Shown: positions 9,003-18,174, numbered from the stretch's first letter. The stretch: DNA of 64,000 nt from Shinella pollutisoli (GCF_024609765.1 NZ_JANFDG010000003.1:212112-276111), one strand, 5' to 3'. The notes: generated by a model not told the origin, from the sequence alone. Numbers and translations: made by a program.

Positions 9003-9833
9003 TCAGAACGTCGCGGTCATCGGGTCGGGCCCGATGCGATGGCCCTCCTTCTCGAGGCCGGCGAAGGTCTGCATGTCTTCGTCGTCGAGCCTGAAATCGA
9101 AGGCCTTGAAGTTCTCCACGATGCGCGACGGCGTCACCGACTTCGGAATGACCACCAGGCCGTTGTCGATGTGCCAGCGGATGACGACCTGCGCCGGCGT
9201 GCGGCCGTGCTTCCCGGCGATCCCGGCGACCACCGGGTTCTCCAGGAGCTGGCCCTGGCCGAGCGGGCTCCAGGACTGGGTGACGATGCCGTGCTTCTGG
9301 TGGAAGGCGCGTTCCTCCTTCCGCGGGAAGTCGGGATGGAGCTCGATCTGGTTGATGACCGGCATCACGCCCGTCTCGCCGACGATGCGCTCGATGTGCG
9401 GCGGGTTGAAGTTGGAGACGCCGATGGAGCGGACGCGGCCTTCCTCCTTCAGCCGGATGAAGGCCTTCCAGGTATCGACGTAGCGGTCGCGCTGCGGCGC
9501 CGGCCAGTGGATGAGGTAGAGGTCGACGTAGTCGGTGCCGAGGCGCTTCAGGCTGGCGTCGAAGGCGGCGAGCGTCGAATCGAAGCCCTGATTGGAATTC
9601 CACAGCTTGGTGGTGAGGAAGATGTCCTGCCGGGCGACGCCGGAGGCGCGGATGCCCTCGCCGACGCCCTCCTCGTTCTCGTAGATCGCGGCGGTATCGA
9701 TATGGCGGTAGCCGGTCTCGAGCGCCACCCTGACGGCGTTGACGGCGGTGTCGTTGGGCGTCCGCCAGACGCCGAGGCCCACCTGCGGAATGCGGTTCCC
9801 GTCGTGAAAGGCAATGGTCGGTTGATCGATCAT
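9003..9833 (-). CDS. Aldo/keto reductase (2,5-diketogluconate reductase type)
   Basis: NADPH-dependent carbonyl reductase of 276 residues, TIM-barrel fold. The catalytic tetrad is visible: Asp and Tyr in DTAAIYENEEGVGEG, Lys in LTTKLWN, and His in LYLIHWPAPQ. The cofactor part shows SIGVSNF, PVINQIELHP and the late VVIPKSVTPSRIVENF. It most resembles the DkgA/DkgB branch, which reduces 2,5-diketogluconate and assorted aldehydes. The physiological substrate is unknown. Possibly co-transcribed with the L,D-transpeptidase gene 138 bases upstream. Confidence 0.9.
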   Translation of the reverse strand: MIDQPTIAFHDGNRIPQVGLGVWRTPNDTAVNAVRVALETGYRHIDTAAIYENEEGVGEGIRASGVARQDIFLTTKLWNSNQGFDSTLAAFDASLKRLGTDYVDLYLIHWPAPQRDRYVDTWKAFIRLKEEGRVRSIGVSNFNPPHIERIVGETGVMPVINQIELHPDFPRKEERAFHQKHGIVTQSWSPLGQGQLLENPVVAGIAGKHGRTPAQVVIRWHIDNGLVVIPKSVTPSRIVENFKAFDFRLDDEDMQTFAGLEKEGHRIGPDPMTATF

Positions 9834-9971
9834 CGGAAAGTCTCCATGAAAAATGATGGCGTGCTTGAGCCCGTGAGGGGCTTCCCGTGGCGCCTTGCAG
9901 CCCGGCGACGGTCGGTCCTGATATAGGGAAGGCTGCCGGCGATTGCATCGGGGCGGCCTGTGAAAAAGCCG

Positions 9972-10517
9972 TCACAGGATGCGCACGACCGTGCCGCGCC
10001 GAAGATGCGGCAGGATGCGAACCATGTCGCGCCGCGCAATGGCGATGCAGCCGGCGGTCGGCTCGTAGCCGGGACGGATGAGGTGGAGGAAGATCGCCGA
10101 GCCGCGATGGCGCCGGCGCCCGGTGACGTTCCAGTCGAGCACGAGGCAGAGGTCGTAGAGCCCGTCCGCCCGGTGCATCTCCTCGTGGCTCGGGCGGAAG
10201 GGCGCGCGCACGAGGCGGTTGTAGCACGGATGGTCCGGCGCGTCGCACCACAGCATCGACGGGGCGATGCGGCGAAGCGGCAGCGCCGTCGGCGGCCTGT
10301 CGACGCGGTCGCCGCGCAGGAAGCCGGAGAGCAGCGCCATGGCGGCGATCGGGGTCGCGCCGTCGCCCTCCCGCTTGCGGCTCGTGCGCCCGCTGCGGCC
10401 GATCGCCGCCGGGATGCGGAGCGGGCCGAACTGGAGGATCGCCCGGCTCCTGCGGCCGGACGCCGGGCGGACGAGGACGGTCTTCACGAAATGTTCAGGG
10501 GATTTGATCGCCTTCAT
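9972..10517 (-). CDS. L,D-transpeptidase family protein
   Basis: A YkuD-fold protein of about 181 residues. The catalytic signature is near the C-terminus: IFLHLIRPGYEPTAGCIAI, with the His, Gly and Cys of the HXX14-17SXGC-type motif, where Ser is replaced by Thr. In this family the cysteine acts on peptidoglycan tetrapeptides or links outer-membrane proteins to the wall. No signal peptide or LysM domain is obvious with the ATG at 10517, so localisation is uncertain. It is divergent from the OmpR-type regulator. Confidence 0.78.
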   Translation of the reverse strand: MKAIKSPEHFVKTVLVRPASGRRSRAILQFGPLRIPAAIGRSGRTSRKREGDGATPIAAMALLSGFLRGDRVDRPPTALPLRRIAPSMLWCDAPDHPCYNRLVRAPFRPSHEEMHRADGLYDLCLVLDWNVTGRRRHRGSAIFLHLIRPGYEPTAGCIAIARRDMVRILPHLRRGTVVRIL

Positions 10518-10564
10518 GCTTGCCCGCCTCGCTCGCGCCTCTCTTGCCTGCGCCATCAGCGCAC

Positions 10565-10592
10565 TTGCCAAAAGCGTCGATTCACCTACTTT
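10565..10592 (+). promoter_or_regulatory. Predicted promoter for the OmpR-type regulator gene
   Basis: TTGCCA (10565-10570), a 16-base spacer and TACTTT (10587-10592) give a plausible housekeeping promoter, with a start near 10600 and a GAGAGG ribosome-binding site before the ATG at 10618. Pattern-based only. Confidence 0.4.
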
Positions 10593-10617
10593 CCAGAGGA
10601 ATGCCGAGAGGTAAAGC

Positions 10618-11301
10618 ATGACATCCCGCACGATCCTTCTTGTCGACGACGACGACGACCTTCGCGAGACCCTCGTGGAACAGCTCTCGCTCTACGAGGA
10701 GTTCGGCACGCTGGAGGAGACGACGGCCGCCAAGGGCATGCAGACGGCGCGGGCTACCCAGGTCGACCTGCTGATCATGGACGTGGGCCTGCCCGACATG
10801 GACGGGCGCGAGGCGGTGAAGCTGTTGCGCAAGGGCGGCTTCAAGGCGCCGATCGTCATGCTGACCGGCCACGACACCGATTCGGACACGATCCTCGGCC
10901 TGGAGGCGGGCGCCAACGACTACGTGACGAAGCCCTTCCGCTTCGCCGTGCTGCTCGCCCGCATCCGCGCGCAGCTGCGCCAGCACGAGAGCAGCGAGGA
11001 CGCGACCTTCAGCGTCGGCCCCTACACGTTCAAGCCCGGACAGAAGCTGCTCACCACCGAGAGCGGCCAGAAGATCCGCCTGACGGAGAAGGAGGCGGCG
11101 ATCATCCGCTACCTCTACCGCGCCGACCAGAAGGTGGTGACGCGCGACGTGCTGCTGGAGGAGGTCTGGGGCTACAATTCCGGCGTGACGACGCACACGC
11201 TGGAGACCCATGTCTACCGTCTCCGGCAGAAGATCGAGCGGGACCCTTCCAATGCGGAGATTCTCGTGACAGAGAACGGCGGCTACAAGATTGTCCCCTG
11301 A
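10618..11301 (+). CDS. OmpR/PhoB-family response regulator
   Basis: Two-component DNA-binding regulator of 227 residues. The receiver domain has an acidic run DDDDD at residues 10-14, the phospho-acceptor Asp55 in LLIMDVGLPDMDG, Thr in MLTGHD, and Lys in YVTKPF. The C-terminal winged helix (about 130-227) shows LTEKEAAIIRYL and THTLETHVYRLRQKIE. No histidine kinase is adjacent, so it is orphaned here. Placement beside a cell-wall L,D-transpeptidase recalls the envelope regulator CenR, but that assignment would need an alignment. Confidence 0.9.
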   Translation: MTSRTILLVDDDDDLRETLVEQLSLYEEFGTLEETTAAKGMQTARATQVDLLIMDVGLPDMDGREAVKLLRKGGFKAPIVMLTGHDTDSDTILGLEAGANDYVTKPFRFAVLLARIRAQLRQHESSEDATFSVGPYTFKPGQKLLTTESGQKIRLTEKEAAIIRYLYRADQKVVTRDVLLEEVWGYNSGVTTHTLETHVYRLRQKIERDPSNAEILVTENGGYKIVP

Positions 11302-11324
11302 GACGTAAGTAAGGAGCGCCCGCC

Positions 11325-11780
11325 GTGGCTCTCAGCGACGACATCGCCCTTCTTTCCCGCGTGCCGCTCTTCGCCGGCTTTTCCGACGACAAGCTCCGGC
11401 TGATGGCGTTCGGCGCCGAGCGCCGGCGACTGGTCGAGGGGCAGACCCTCTTCCGCGAGGGCGCCTCGGCCGATTGCGGCTTCGTGGTGGCGAGCGGCAT
11501 CTTCCGGCTGACCTCGACCGCCCGCGACGGCTCGCTGCGCGAGGAGGGAGAGGCGGGCGAAGGCACGCTGCTCTCGGAAATCGCGATGATCTCGGCCGTC
11601 GAGCGCAAATACACGGCGACCGCGCTCACCGACGGCGAGGTGATCCGCATCAACCGCCCGCTCTTCCGGCGCATGCTGGAGGAATATCCGGACGTGGCGC
11701 TGATGGTCGACGCGCGCATCCGGGAGAACCTCGCCGCGATGATCGACGGGATCCGCGGGCTTGCGGGGCGGTTTGCCTGA
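11325..11780 (+). CDS. Single-domain cyclic-nucleotide-binding protein
   Basis: A 151-residue protein made of one cNMP-binding beta-roll like the N-terminal half of Crp/Fnr regulators, without the DNA-binding helix-turn-helix. It begins with a PLFAGFSDDKLRLMAFGAER segment; GTLLSEIAMISAVERKYTAT matches the phosphate-binding cassette region. GTG start with aaggagcg at the right distance. It lies 23 bases after the response regulator, so it is probably co-transcribed. Its ligand and output are unknown; it could act as a sensor subunit for another protein. Confidence 0.82.
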   Translation: MALSDDIALLSRVPLFAGFSDDKLRLMAFGAERRRLVEGQTLFREGASADCGFVVASGIFRLTSTARDGSLREEGEAGEGTLLSEIAMISAVERKYTATALTDGEVIRINRPLFRRMLEEYPDVALMVDARIRENLAAMIDGIRGLAGRFA

Positions 11781-11788
11781 AACGATGA

Positions 11789-12595
11789 TCAGAAGATGAA
11801 TTCGGCGATCACCGGCACATGGTCGGACGGCCGTTCCCAGCCGCGGGCCTCGCGAATCACCGAAATGCCGGCGAGATGCGGCTCCAGGTCGGCCGAGGAC
11901 CAGATGTGGTCGAGGCGGCGGCCCTTGTCGGCGGCCGCCCAGTCGGCGGCGCGGTAGCTCCACCACGTGTAGAGCTTCTCCTGCGCCGGCACCTTGCGGC
12001 GCATCAGGTCGACCCAGGCGCCCTTCGTCATCACCTCGATGAGGCCCGCGGTCTCCACCGGCGTGTGGCTGACGATCTTCAGGAGCTGCTTGTGCGACCA
12101 GACGTCGTGCTCGAGCGGCGCGATGTTGAGGTCGCCGACGAGGATCGAGGAGATGCCGGCTTCGGCCTCGGCGTGCAGGAGCTTCATCTCCTCGATGAAA
12201 TCGAGCTTGTGGCCGAATTTCGGGTTGATCGTGCGGTCCGGCTCGTCGCCGCCGGCCGGCACGTAGAAATTATGCAGCCGGATCGACTTGCCGCGGTGGT
12301 GGAAGAGCACGGAGACGTGGCGCGCGTCGCCGACGCCGCAATAGTCGCGCCGCTCGACGAGCTCGGTGAGCGGCAGGCGCGAGACGGTGGCGACGCCGTG
12401 ATAGCCCTTCTGGCCGTGGATGACGATGTGCTCGTAGCCGAGCGCCTTCAGCGGCTTCATCGGAAAGAGGTCGTTCGGGCACTTGGTCTCCTGCAGGCAC
12501 AGGATGTCGGGCGACCAGGTCTTCAGGAAATGCTCGACGAGCGGCATGCGCAGCCGCACCGAGTTGATGTTCCACGTCGCGATCGAAAGTGCCAT
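11789..12595 (-). CDS. xthA: Exodeoxyribonuclease III
   Basis: AP endonuclease and 3'-5' exonuclease of base-excision repair, 268 residues. It has the magnesium and catalytic residues in IATWNINSVR, LCLQETKCPN, VGDLNIAPLEHDVW, the RRLDHIW element and the C-terminal SDHVPVIAEF. The start at 12595 gives the standard N-terminus MALSIATWNINS. Just ahead lies a GC-rich hairpin that encloses the only Shine-Dalgarno-like G run. It converges on the cyclic-nucleotide-binding gene with 8 bases between stops. Confidence 0.95.
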   Translation of the reverse strand: MALSIATWNINSVRLRMPLVEHFLKTWSPDILCLQETKCPNDLFPMKPLKALGYEHIVIHGQKGYHGVATVSRLPLTELVERRDYCGVGDARHVSVLFHHRGKSIRLHNFYVPAGGDEPDRTINPKFGHKLDFIEEMKLLHAEAEAGISSILVGDLNIAPLEHDVWSHKQLLKIVSHTPVETAGLIEVMTKGAWVDLMRRKVPAQEKLYTWWSYRAADWAAADKGRRLDHIWSSADLEPHLAGISVIREARGWERPSDHVPVIAEFIF

Positions 12596-12598
12596 TCA

Positions 12599-12622
12599 AC
12601 GCCCCCTGCTGTTCGGGGGCGT
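12599..12622 (-). terminator. Hairpin between lolA and xthA
   Basis: On the minus strand ACGCCCCC (12622-12615) pairs with GGGGGCGT (12606-12599) around an 8-nt loop. The stem ends three bases before the xthA ATG. It may terminate ftsK-lolA transcripts, hide the xthA ribosome-binding site, or both. Confidence 0.5.
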
Positions 12623-12657
12623 CTTAGCGCATGGGGCGGCAAACGGAAACGAAAACC

Positions 12658-13317
12658 TCACTTCGAGCCGCGGTTGCGCACCTCGTCATAGGGGATGGCG
12701 AAGACCTTGTCGTCCAGCGGCACGCCGGTCTGGACGTTGAAGATCATCACGGACGTGTCCTTGCCCTGCGCGTCGGTGATCGTCCACTGGCGCAGGTCGT
12801 AGGTCTTCGGGTCGAACATCATGGTGATGGTCGAATCGCCGAACATGGTCTTGTCGCCGAGCACGATGGTGGTGAGGTCCGCCTCCTCCTTGACCGAGCG
12901 CACCATCTTGGCCGAGAGGTCGATCTTCTCGCCGAGCAGCAGGTTGAGCGGGGTCTTGGAGAGCGGGTAGATGTCCCAGGTCTTGAGCTTGCGGTTGCCG
13001 ATCACCACCGACTTGCCGTCGGCGATGACGCGCATCGGCGAGGGGTCCTCGTAGTTGAAGCGGATCTTGCCGGGGCGGTTGATGTAGAACTTGCCGCCGG
13101 TCTGCTCGCCGCGCGGGCCGAACTGCACGAACTCGCCCATCATCGTCTTCACCGAGGCGAAGTGGTCGGCGATCTTCTGCGCGGCGCCGCCGGCCTGCGC
13201 CGAGGCATCGGCGGGAACGAGCGCGGAGAGGCCCGCGACCAGCGCGAAGGCGAAAAGGCCGGTGAAGCCGCGACGGGTGAGGGCCGTGCCTGCGCGGCCC
13301 GATTCGGTTCGGATCAT
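12658..13317 (-). CDS. lolA: Outer-membrane lipoprotein carrier protein LolA
   Basis: Periplasmic chaperone that ferries lipoproteins from the LolCDE complex to the outer membrane; 219 residues. The signal region contains LTRRGFTGLFAFALVAGL, with paired arginines resembling a Tat motif, and ends in DASAQAGG. The mature part has MMGEFVQFGPRGEQTGGKFY, NRPGKIRFNYEDPSPMRVI and LNLLLGEKIDLS, as expected for LolA. The ATG at 13317 sits six bases after AAGGAG, so it is preferred over the in-frame ATG at 13332. It follows ftsK on the same strand, a common alphaproteobacterial pairing. Confidence 0.93.
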   Translation of the reverse strand: MIRTESGRAGTALTRRGFTGLFAFALVAGLSALVPADASAQAGGAAQKIADHFASVKTMMGEFVQFGPRGEQTGGKFYINRPGKIRFNYEDPSPMRVIADGKSVVIGNRKLKTWDIYPLSKTPLNLLLGEKIDLSAKMVRSVKEEADLTTIVLGDKTMFGDSTITMMFDPKTYDLRQWTITDAQGKDTSVMIFNVQTGVPLDDKVFAIPYDEVRNRGSK

Positions 13318-13371
13318 GTCGGTCTCCTTCATGTCGTTCTGATGCCCGCCAAAGGCGGCGCCATGATGGCG

Positions 13372-16026
13372 TCAGCGCGCCGAGATCTCGTCTTCCGTCG
13401 GCACCAGGATCTCGCGCTTGCCGGCGTGGTTGGCCGGGCCGATCAGGCCCTCCTGCTCCATCCGCTCGATCAGCGAGGCGGCGCGGTTGTAGCCGATGCC
13501 GAGACGGCGCTGGATATAGGAGGTCGACGCCTTGCCGTCGCGCAGCACCACGGCGACCGCCTGGTCGTAGGGATCGTCGGAATCGTCGAGGTTCGCCGTG
13601 CCGGCCGGGCCGCCGCCGATGTCGCCGTCCTCGTCGTCGTCCGCGGTGATCGCGTCGAGATATTGCGGCGCGCCCTGCGTCTTCAGATGCGCCACCACGG
13701 CCTCCACCTCGGCATCCGACACGAAGGGGCCGTGGACGCGCTGGATGCGCCCGCCGCCGGCCATGTAGAGCATGTCGCCCTGGCCGAGGAGCTGCTCGGC
13801 GCCCTGTTCGCCCAGGATGGTGCGGCTGTCGATCTTCGACGTCACCTGGAAGGAGATGCGGGTCGGGAAATTCGCCTTGATCGTGCCGGTGATGACGTCG
13901 ACCGAGGGGCGCTGGGTCGCCATGATGACGTGGATGCCGGCCGCGCGCGCCATCTGCGCGAGCCGCTGCACCGCGCCCTCGATGTCCTTGCCGGCGACCA
14001 TCATCAGGTCGGCCATCTCGTCGATGATGACGACGATGTAGGGCATCGGCTGGAGGTCGAATTCCTCGGTCTCGTAGGTCGCCTCGCCGGTCTGGCGGTC
14101 GAAGCCGGTCTGGACGGTGCGGGTAATCGCCTCGCCCTTCTCGCGCGCCTGCTCGACGCGGCTGTTGAAGCCGTCGATGTTGCGCACGCCGATCTTCGAC
14201 ATCTTCTTGTAGCGTTCCTCCATCTCGCGCACCGTCCATTTCAGCGCGACGACGGCCTTCTTCGGGTCGGTGACGACGGGGGAGAGCAGATGCGGGATGC
14301 CGTCGTAGACGGAGAGCTCCAGCATCTTCGGGTCGATCATGATCAGCCGGCACTGCTCCGGCTTCATCCGGTAGAGCAGCGACAGGATCATGGTGTTGAT
14401 GGCGACCGACTTGCCCGAGCCGGTGGTGCCGGCGACGAGCAGGTGCGGCATCTTGGCGATGTCGGTGATGACCGGCTCGCCGCCGATCGTCTTGCCGAGC
14501 GCCATGGCGAGCTTCGCCTTCGAGCCCTCGAAGTCGCGCGACGCGATCAGCTCGCGCAGGAACACCATCTCGCGGCCCTGGTTCGGCAGCTCGATGCCGA
14601 TGGCGTTGCGGCCGGGCACGACGGCGACGCGGGCGGCAATCGCGCTCATCGAGCGGGCGATGTCGTCGGCAAGGCCGATGACGCGGGACGACTTGATGCC
14701 GGGCGCCGGCTCCAGCTCGTAGAGGGTGACGACCGGGCCGGGGCGGACATGGATGATCTCGCCCTTGACGCCGAAGTCCTCCAGCACGCCTTCGAGCATG
14801 CGGGCGTTCTGCTCCAGCGCGTCGGCGGAGAGCGTGGCGTCGCGCACGGGGCCTTTCGGCTCGGCGAGCAGGTGGATCGGCGGCAGCTGGAAGCCGTCTG
14901 GGCCGACGAAGGAGGTCTGCGCCTCGCGCTCGACGCGCTGGCCGGGCTTCGGCCGGGCGGCGGGGGCGACGACGCGGGAGCCGGAAAGCGGCATCTGCTG
15001 GCGTGCCGGCGCGCGGCGCGGCGCCCAGTCGGCGGCCGGATCGTCGTCCTCGTCGTCGGGCAGGATGCCGCTCGGGCGCGGCAGCGGGTCGTCGTCGAGG
15101 TCGAAGGGCAGGTCGTCGTCCATCGGCGGCGCGGTGACGGCGCGGCGCAGGCCGGGCTCCAGCGACGGCTCGACGCGCGCGGTGCCGCGGGCGCGCACCG
15201 GCTCGTTCAGCGTGCCGAACTCGTCCTCGTTGAAGTCGTAGGGCTGCTCGATGCCGCGCGCCCGGCGATGCCGGCCGGAAAGGCCGAAGAGCCGGCGCAG
15301 GCGCGCCTGGCCGGTATACCAGGCATGGGTCGCCGCACCGGCGAGAAGGGTGAGCGGGCCCTCGCGATCCTCCGCCTCGTCGTCCTCGACGACGGTGCGG
15401 GCGCGGCTCTGGGCCGGCACGGGGGCGAAGTCCTCCTCGTCGTCGATGGCGGATGCGCCGAGGATGCCGGCGGAATAGAGCAGGCACCAGAGCGCCGGCA
15501 GCGCGACGACGGCGCCGAGCACGATGGCGAAGGTGCCGGTCGGATAGGCGCCGGTGAAGAGGGCGGGGAAGCGCAGGATCATGTCGCCGAAGACGCCGCC
15601 GAGCCCGTTCGGCAGCGGCCAGGTGACGGTGACCGGCGCGCAGCTCAACGCCGCGGAGGCGAGGATGGCGCCGCCGAACCAGGCGGCCGCGCGCTGCGGC
15701 AGGCGGCTGAAGCGCCGGCCGCTGACGAGCCCGAGGCCCCAGGCGACGACCGGCAGGAGCGCGATCACGCTGGCAAGGCCGAAGAACTGCATGAAGAGAT
15801 CGGCGAAGACGGCGCCGGGATAGCCGAGGATGTTGGCCGGCTCGCCGCTGGAGGCGTAGGAGAGGCTTGGGTCGGAGACGTTCCAGGTGGAGAGCGCGGC
15901 GACGGCGAGCGCCAGCCCGAGGAAGATCGCCAGCCCGAGGAGGATCTGCATCTGCCGCCAGACGAACGCCGAGAGAACGAAGCGGTCGTGCCGATTGTCC
16001 AGTCCTGCCGAAATGCTTCTGCCCAT
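13372..16026 (-). CDS. ftsK: DNA translocase FtsK
   Basis: Membrane-anchored hexameric DNA pump that clears chromosome ends from the division septum and activates XerCD at dif. The 884-residue protein has four N-terminal membrane segments (from [19 protein letters not shown]), an acidic variable linker (about residues 210-370), and a RecA-like motor with Walker [15 protein letters not shown] (about residue 530) and Walker B RLIMIDPK. The C-terminal gamma winged helix, [19 protein letters not shown], reads KOPS sequences. The start is taken at the ATG at 16026; an in-frame GTG at 16098 is possible. lolA follows. Confidence 0.95.
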   Translation of the reverse strand: MGRSISAGLDNRHDRFVLSAFVWRQMQILLGLAIFLGLALAVAALSTWNVSDPSLSYASSGEPANILGYPGAVFADLFMQFFGLASVIALLPVVAWGLGLVSGRRFSRLPQRAAAWFGGAILASAALSCAPVTVTWPLPNGLGGVFGDMILRFPALFTGAYPTGTFAIVLGAVVALPALWCLLYSAGILGASAIDDEEDFAPVPAQSRARTVVEDDEAEDREGPLTLLAGAATHAWYTGQARLRRLFGLSGRHRRARGIEQPYDFNEDEFGTLNEPVRARGTARVEPSLEPGLRRAVTAPPMDDDLPFDLDDDPLPRPSGILPDDEDDDPAADWAPRRAPARQQMPLSGSRVVAPAARPKPGQRVEREAQTSFVGPDGFQLPPIHLLAEPKGPVRDATLSADALEQNARMLEGVLEDFGVKGEIIHVRPGPVVTLYELEPAPGIKSSRVIGLADDIARSMSAIAARVAVVPGRNAIGIELPNQGREMVFLRELIASRDFEGSKAKLAMALGKTIGGEPVITDIAKMPHLLVAGTTGSGKSVAINTMILSLLYRMKPEQCRLIMIDPKMLELSVYDGIPHLLSPVVTDPKKAVVALKWTVREMEERYKKMSKIGVRNIDGFNSRVEQAREKGEAITRTVQTGFDRQTGEATYETEEFDLQPMPYIVVIIDEMADLMMVAGKDIEGAVQRLAQMARAAGIHVIMATQRPSVDVITGTIKANFPTRISFQVTSKIDSRTILGEQGAEQLLGQGDMLYMAGGGRIQRVHGPFVSDAEVEAVVAHLKTQGAPQYLDAITADDDEDGDIGGGPAGTANLDDSDDPYDQAVAVVLRDGKASTSYIQRRLGIGYNRAASLIERMEQEGLIGPANHAGKREILVPTEDEISAR

Positions 16027-16141
16027 GGTTCCAGCCCGTGCCAATGCCGTCGCGGTCGCACCGTCCCGAGCGATTCGCGGCGGCGTCCGTTTTCGCACCC
16101 TACGAAGGAAGGCTTAATGGCGTGTTAACCATGCCGCCCCG

Positions 16142-16174
16142 AAACGAAAACGGCCCGGACGCGGGGTCCGGGCC
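16142..16174 (-). terminator. Intrinsic terminator after amtB
   Basis: On the minus strand a 9-bp perfect stem, GGCCCGGAC with GTCCGGGCC (16174-16152), loops over five bases and runs into GTTTTCGTTT. It lies 40 bases after the amtB stop and ahead of ftsK, so it should end the glnK-amtB transcript. Confidence 0.75.
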
Positions 16175-16185
16175 GGGAGGAAACG

Positions 16186-16206
16186 GGCGGCGCCTCTTGC
16201 GCCGCC
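16186..16206 (-). terminator. Second hairpin just after amtB stop
   Basis: GGCGGCGC and GCGCCGCC form a perfect 8-bp stem (16186-16193 with 16199-16206) over a 5-nt loop, starting 7 bases past the amtB stop. Lacking a T tract, it may stabilise the transcript end ahead of the stronger terminator. Confidence 0.4.
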
Positions 16207-16213
16207 GGCCGCC

Positions 16214-17575
16214 CTAGGAGTGGTAGGCGGCTTCGCCGTGGGAGGAGAGGTCCAGGCCCTCGCGCTCGGCCTCGACCGGCACGCGCAGGCCGACGACGAC
16301 GTCGACGATCTTGTAGAGGATCGCCGAGATCACGCCGCACCAGACGATGGTGAAGACGACGGAGATGAACTGCACCCAGACCTGGCCGTCCATGGAGACG
16401 CCCTCCGCATAGCCGACGCCGCCGAGCGAGCTCGACGCGAAGATGCCGGTGCCGAGCGCGCCGACGATGCCGCCGATGCCGTGGACGCCGAAGACGTCGG
16501 CCGTGTCGTCGTAGCCGAACCGGTTCTTGATCACCGAGACGCCGAAGTAGCAGGCGGCCGAGGCGACGGCGCCGAGCACGATCGCGCCGATCGGGCCGAC
16601 GGAGCCGGCGGCGGGCGTGACGGCGACGAGGCCGGCGATGACGCCGGAGACGGCGCCGAGCATCGAGGCCTTGCCGCGGGCGGAGTTCTCGATCAGGCAC
16701 CAGGCGACGACGGCGCCCGCGGTGGCGGTGAAGGTGTTGATCATGGCAAGGCCCGCGCCGCCGCCGGCCGAGACCGCCGAGCCGGCGTTGAAGCCGAACC
16801 AGCCGACCCACAGCATGCTCGCGCCGACCATGGTGAGCGTCATCGAGTGGGGCGCCATCATGTCCTTGCCGTAGCCGGTGCGCTTGCCGACCATGATCGC
16901 GCCGACGAGGCCCGCAACACCGGCATTGATGTGGACGACCGTGCCGCCGGCGAAGTCGAGCGCACCCCAGTCCCAGATCAGCGCGCCGTCACCCGACCAG
17001 ACCATGTGGGCGATCGGGAAATAGACGAAGGTGACCCAGAGCGCGGTGAAGAGGATGACCGCCGAGAAGCGGATGCGCTCGGCGAAGGCGCCGACGATCA
17101 GCGCCGGCGTGATGCAGGCGAAGGTCATCTGGAAGGAGATGAAGACGTATTCCGGGATGCTGCCGGAGGCGCTGTCCGGCGTCACGCCGGAAAGGAACAG
17201 CTTCTCGAAGCCGCCGACGAAGGCATTGAGGCCGCCGCCGTTGGAGAAGGCGAGGCTGTAGCCGTAGACGACCCAGACGATCATGATCACGCTGGAGACG
17301 ACCAGGCACTGCATGAGCACCGACAGCATGTTCTTGGCGCGCACGAGGCCGCCGTAGAAGAGGGCCAGGCCCGGCAGGATCATGAACAGGACGAGGACGG
17401 TGGAGGTCAGCATCCAGGCGGTGTCGCCGGAGTTGATCGCCGAGACCGCGGCTTCCGGGGCCGCCTCGGGGGCCGCTTCCGTGGCCTCCTGCGCAAGGGC
17501 TGCGACCGGGGCGAGCAGGGCCGCGGCGGCGGTGCCGGCGCGGGCGAGTGCGTTGATGATGGACTTGGACGACAT
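16214..17575 (-). CDS. amtB: Ammonium transporter
   Basis: Trimeric ammonium channel of 453 residues with a cleavable N-terminal segment (residues 1-24, ending ALAQEAT). Visible family marks include LPGLALFYGGLVRAKNMLSV, the twin-histidine region VVHINAGVAGLVGA with the second histidine in ADVFGVHGIGGIVGALGTG, GWFGFNAGSAVSAGG and GWPQ-like turns. The start at ATG 17575 follows AGGGAG. It lies 31 bases after glnK, whose product plugs the pore when nitrogen is plentiful. Transcription is expected from the sigma-54 site upstream of glnK. Confidence 0.96.
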   Translation of the reverse strand: MSSKSIINALARAGTAAAALLAPVAALAQEATEAAPEAAPEAAVSAINSGDTAWMLTSTVLVLFMILPGLALFYGGLVRAKNMLSVLMQCLVVSSVIMIVWVVYGYSLAFSNGGGLNAFVGGFEKLFLSGVTPDSASGSIPEYVFISFQMTFACITPALIVGAFAERIRFSAVILFTALWVTFVYFPIAHMVWSGDGALIWDWGALDFAGGTVVHINAGVAGLVGAIMVGKRTGYGKDMMAPHSMTLTMVGASMLWVGWFGFNAGSAVSAGGGAGLAMINTFTATAGAVVAWCLIENSARGKASMLGAVSGVIAGLVAVTPAAGSVGPIGAIVLGAVASAACYFGVSVIKNRFGYDDTADVFGVHGIGGIVGALGTGIFASSSLGGVGYAEGVSMDGQVWVQFISVVFTIVWCGVISAILYKIVDVVVGLRVPVEAEREGLDLSSHGEAAYHS

Positions 17576-17606
17576 ATTGAAAATGCTCCCTGATCTGCCG
17601 TTTGCT

Positions 17607-17945
17607 TTAGAGCGCTTCGGAATCGGTTTCGCCCGTGCGGATGCGCACGGCATGGTCGATGGCGTAGACGAAGATCTTGCCGTCGCCGATCTGGCCGGTC
17701 TTGGCGGCGGACGCGATCGCCTCGACGGCCCTGTCGACAAGGTCGCCCGGCACGGCGATCTCGACCTTCAGCTTCGGCAGGAAGCTCACGGCATATTCGG
17801 TGCCGCGGTAGATTTCCGTGTGCCCCTTCTGGCGTCCGTAGCCTTTCACTTCCGTCACGGTCAGGCCCTGGATACCGACCGCGGTGAGGGCTTCGCGAAC
17901 CTCATCGAGCTTGAACGGCTTGATAATGGCCATCACAATTTTCAT
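17607..17945 (-). CDS. glnK: Nitrogen regulatory protein P-II
   Basis: Trimeric nitrogen and carbon sensor of 112 residues that binds 2-oxoglutarate and ATP/ADP. It begins MKIVMAIIKPFKLDEVREAL, has the T-loop GYGRQKGHTEIYRGTEY with the uridylylated Tyr51, and the C-terminal signature GKIFVYAIDHAVRIRTGE. Linkage to amtB marks it as the GlnK paralogue. The ATG at 17945 is preceded by AAGGATGGG. A sigma-54 promoter lies about 90 bases upstream, so induction by NtrC under nitrogen limitation is likely. Confidence 0.96.
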   Translation of the reverse strand: MKIVMAIIKPFKLDEVREALTAVGIQGLTVTEVKGYGRQKGHTEIYRGTEYAVSFLPKLKVEIAVPGDLVDRAVEAIASAAKTGQIGDGKIFVYAIDHAVRIRTGETDSEAL

Positions 17946-18035
17946 CTGGTTTCCCATCCTTCGTTCGTGTCCCCAGCCGGGGCCGTCTCTCCTTGCCGTT
18001 GCCGCCGGAGCGGCCACAACGACTGGACGGGTACA

Positions 18036-18051
18036 TTCAAGGGGCGTGCCA
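18036..18051 (-). promoter_or_regulatory. Sigma-54 promoter of glnK-amtB
   Basis: Read on the minus strand, 18051 to 18036 is TGGCACGCCCCTTGAA. This matches the -24/-12 consensus TGGCACG-N4-TTGCW except for one base, with exact GG and TTG spacing. The start site would fall near 18025, about 80 bases before the glnK ATG. I found no clear NtrC dyad upstream. Confidence 0.82.
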
Positions 18052-18174
18052 GATTCGACGGTTCGGGCTAACTTTCTGAAATTTAAGGGAAAAATAAATC
18101 TCTCCCGGCGGGTGACAAAAAATCGCCGGAGCATATGCCTAAAAATAAGTCTTACCAAAGGTCGTGACTAAAAT

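Noticed and set aside
12631..16128. 1165-codon frame antisense to ftsK and lolA
   Set aside because: High GC leaves stops rare on the reverse strand; composition is His, Arg, Asp and Gly rich and both real genes below are certain.
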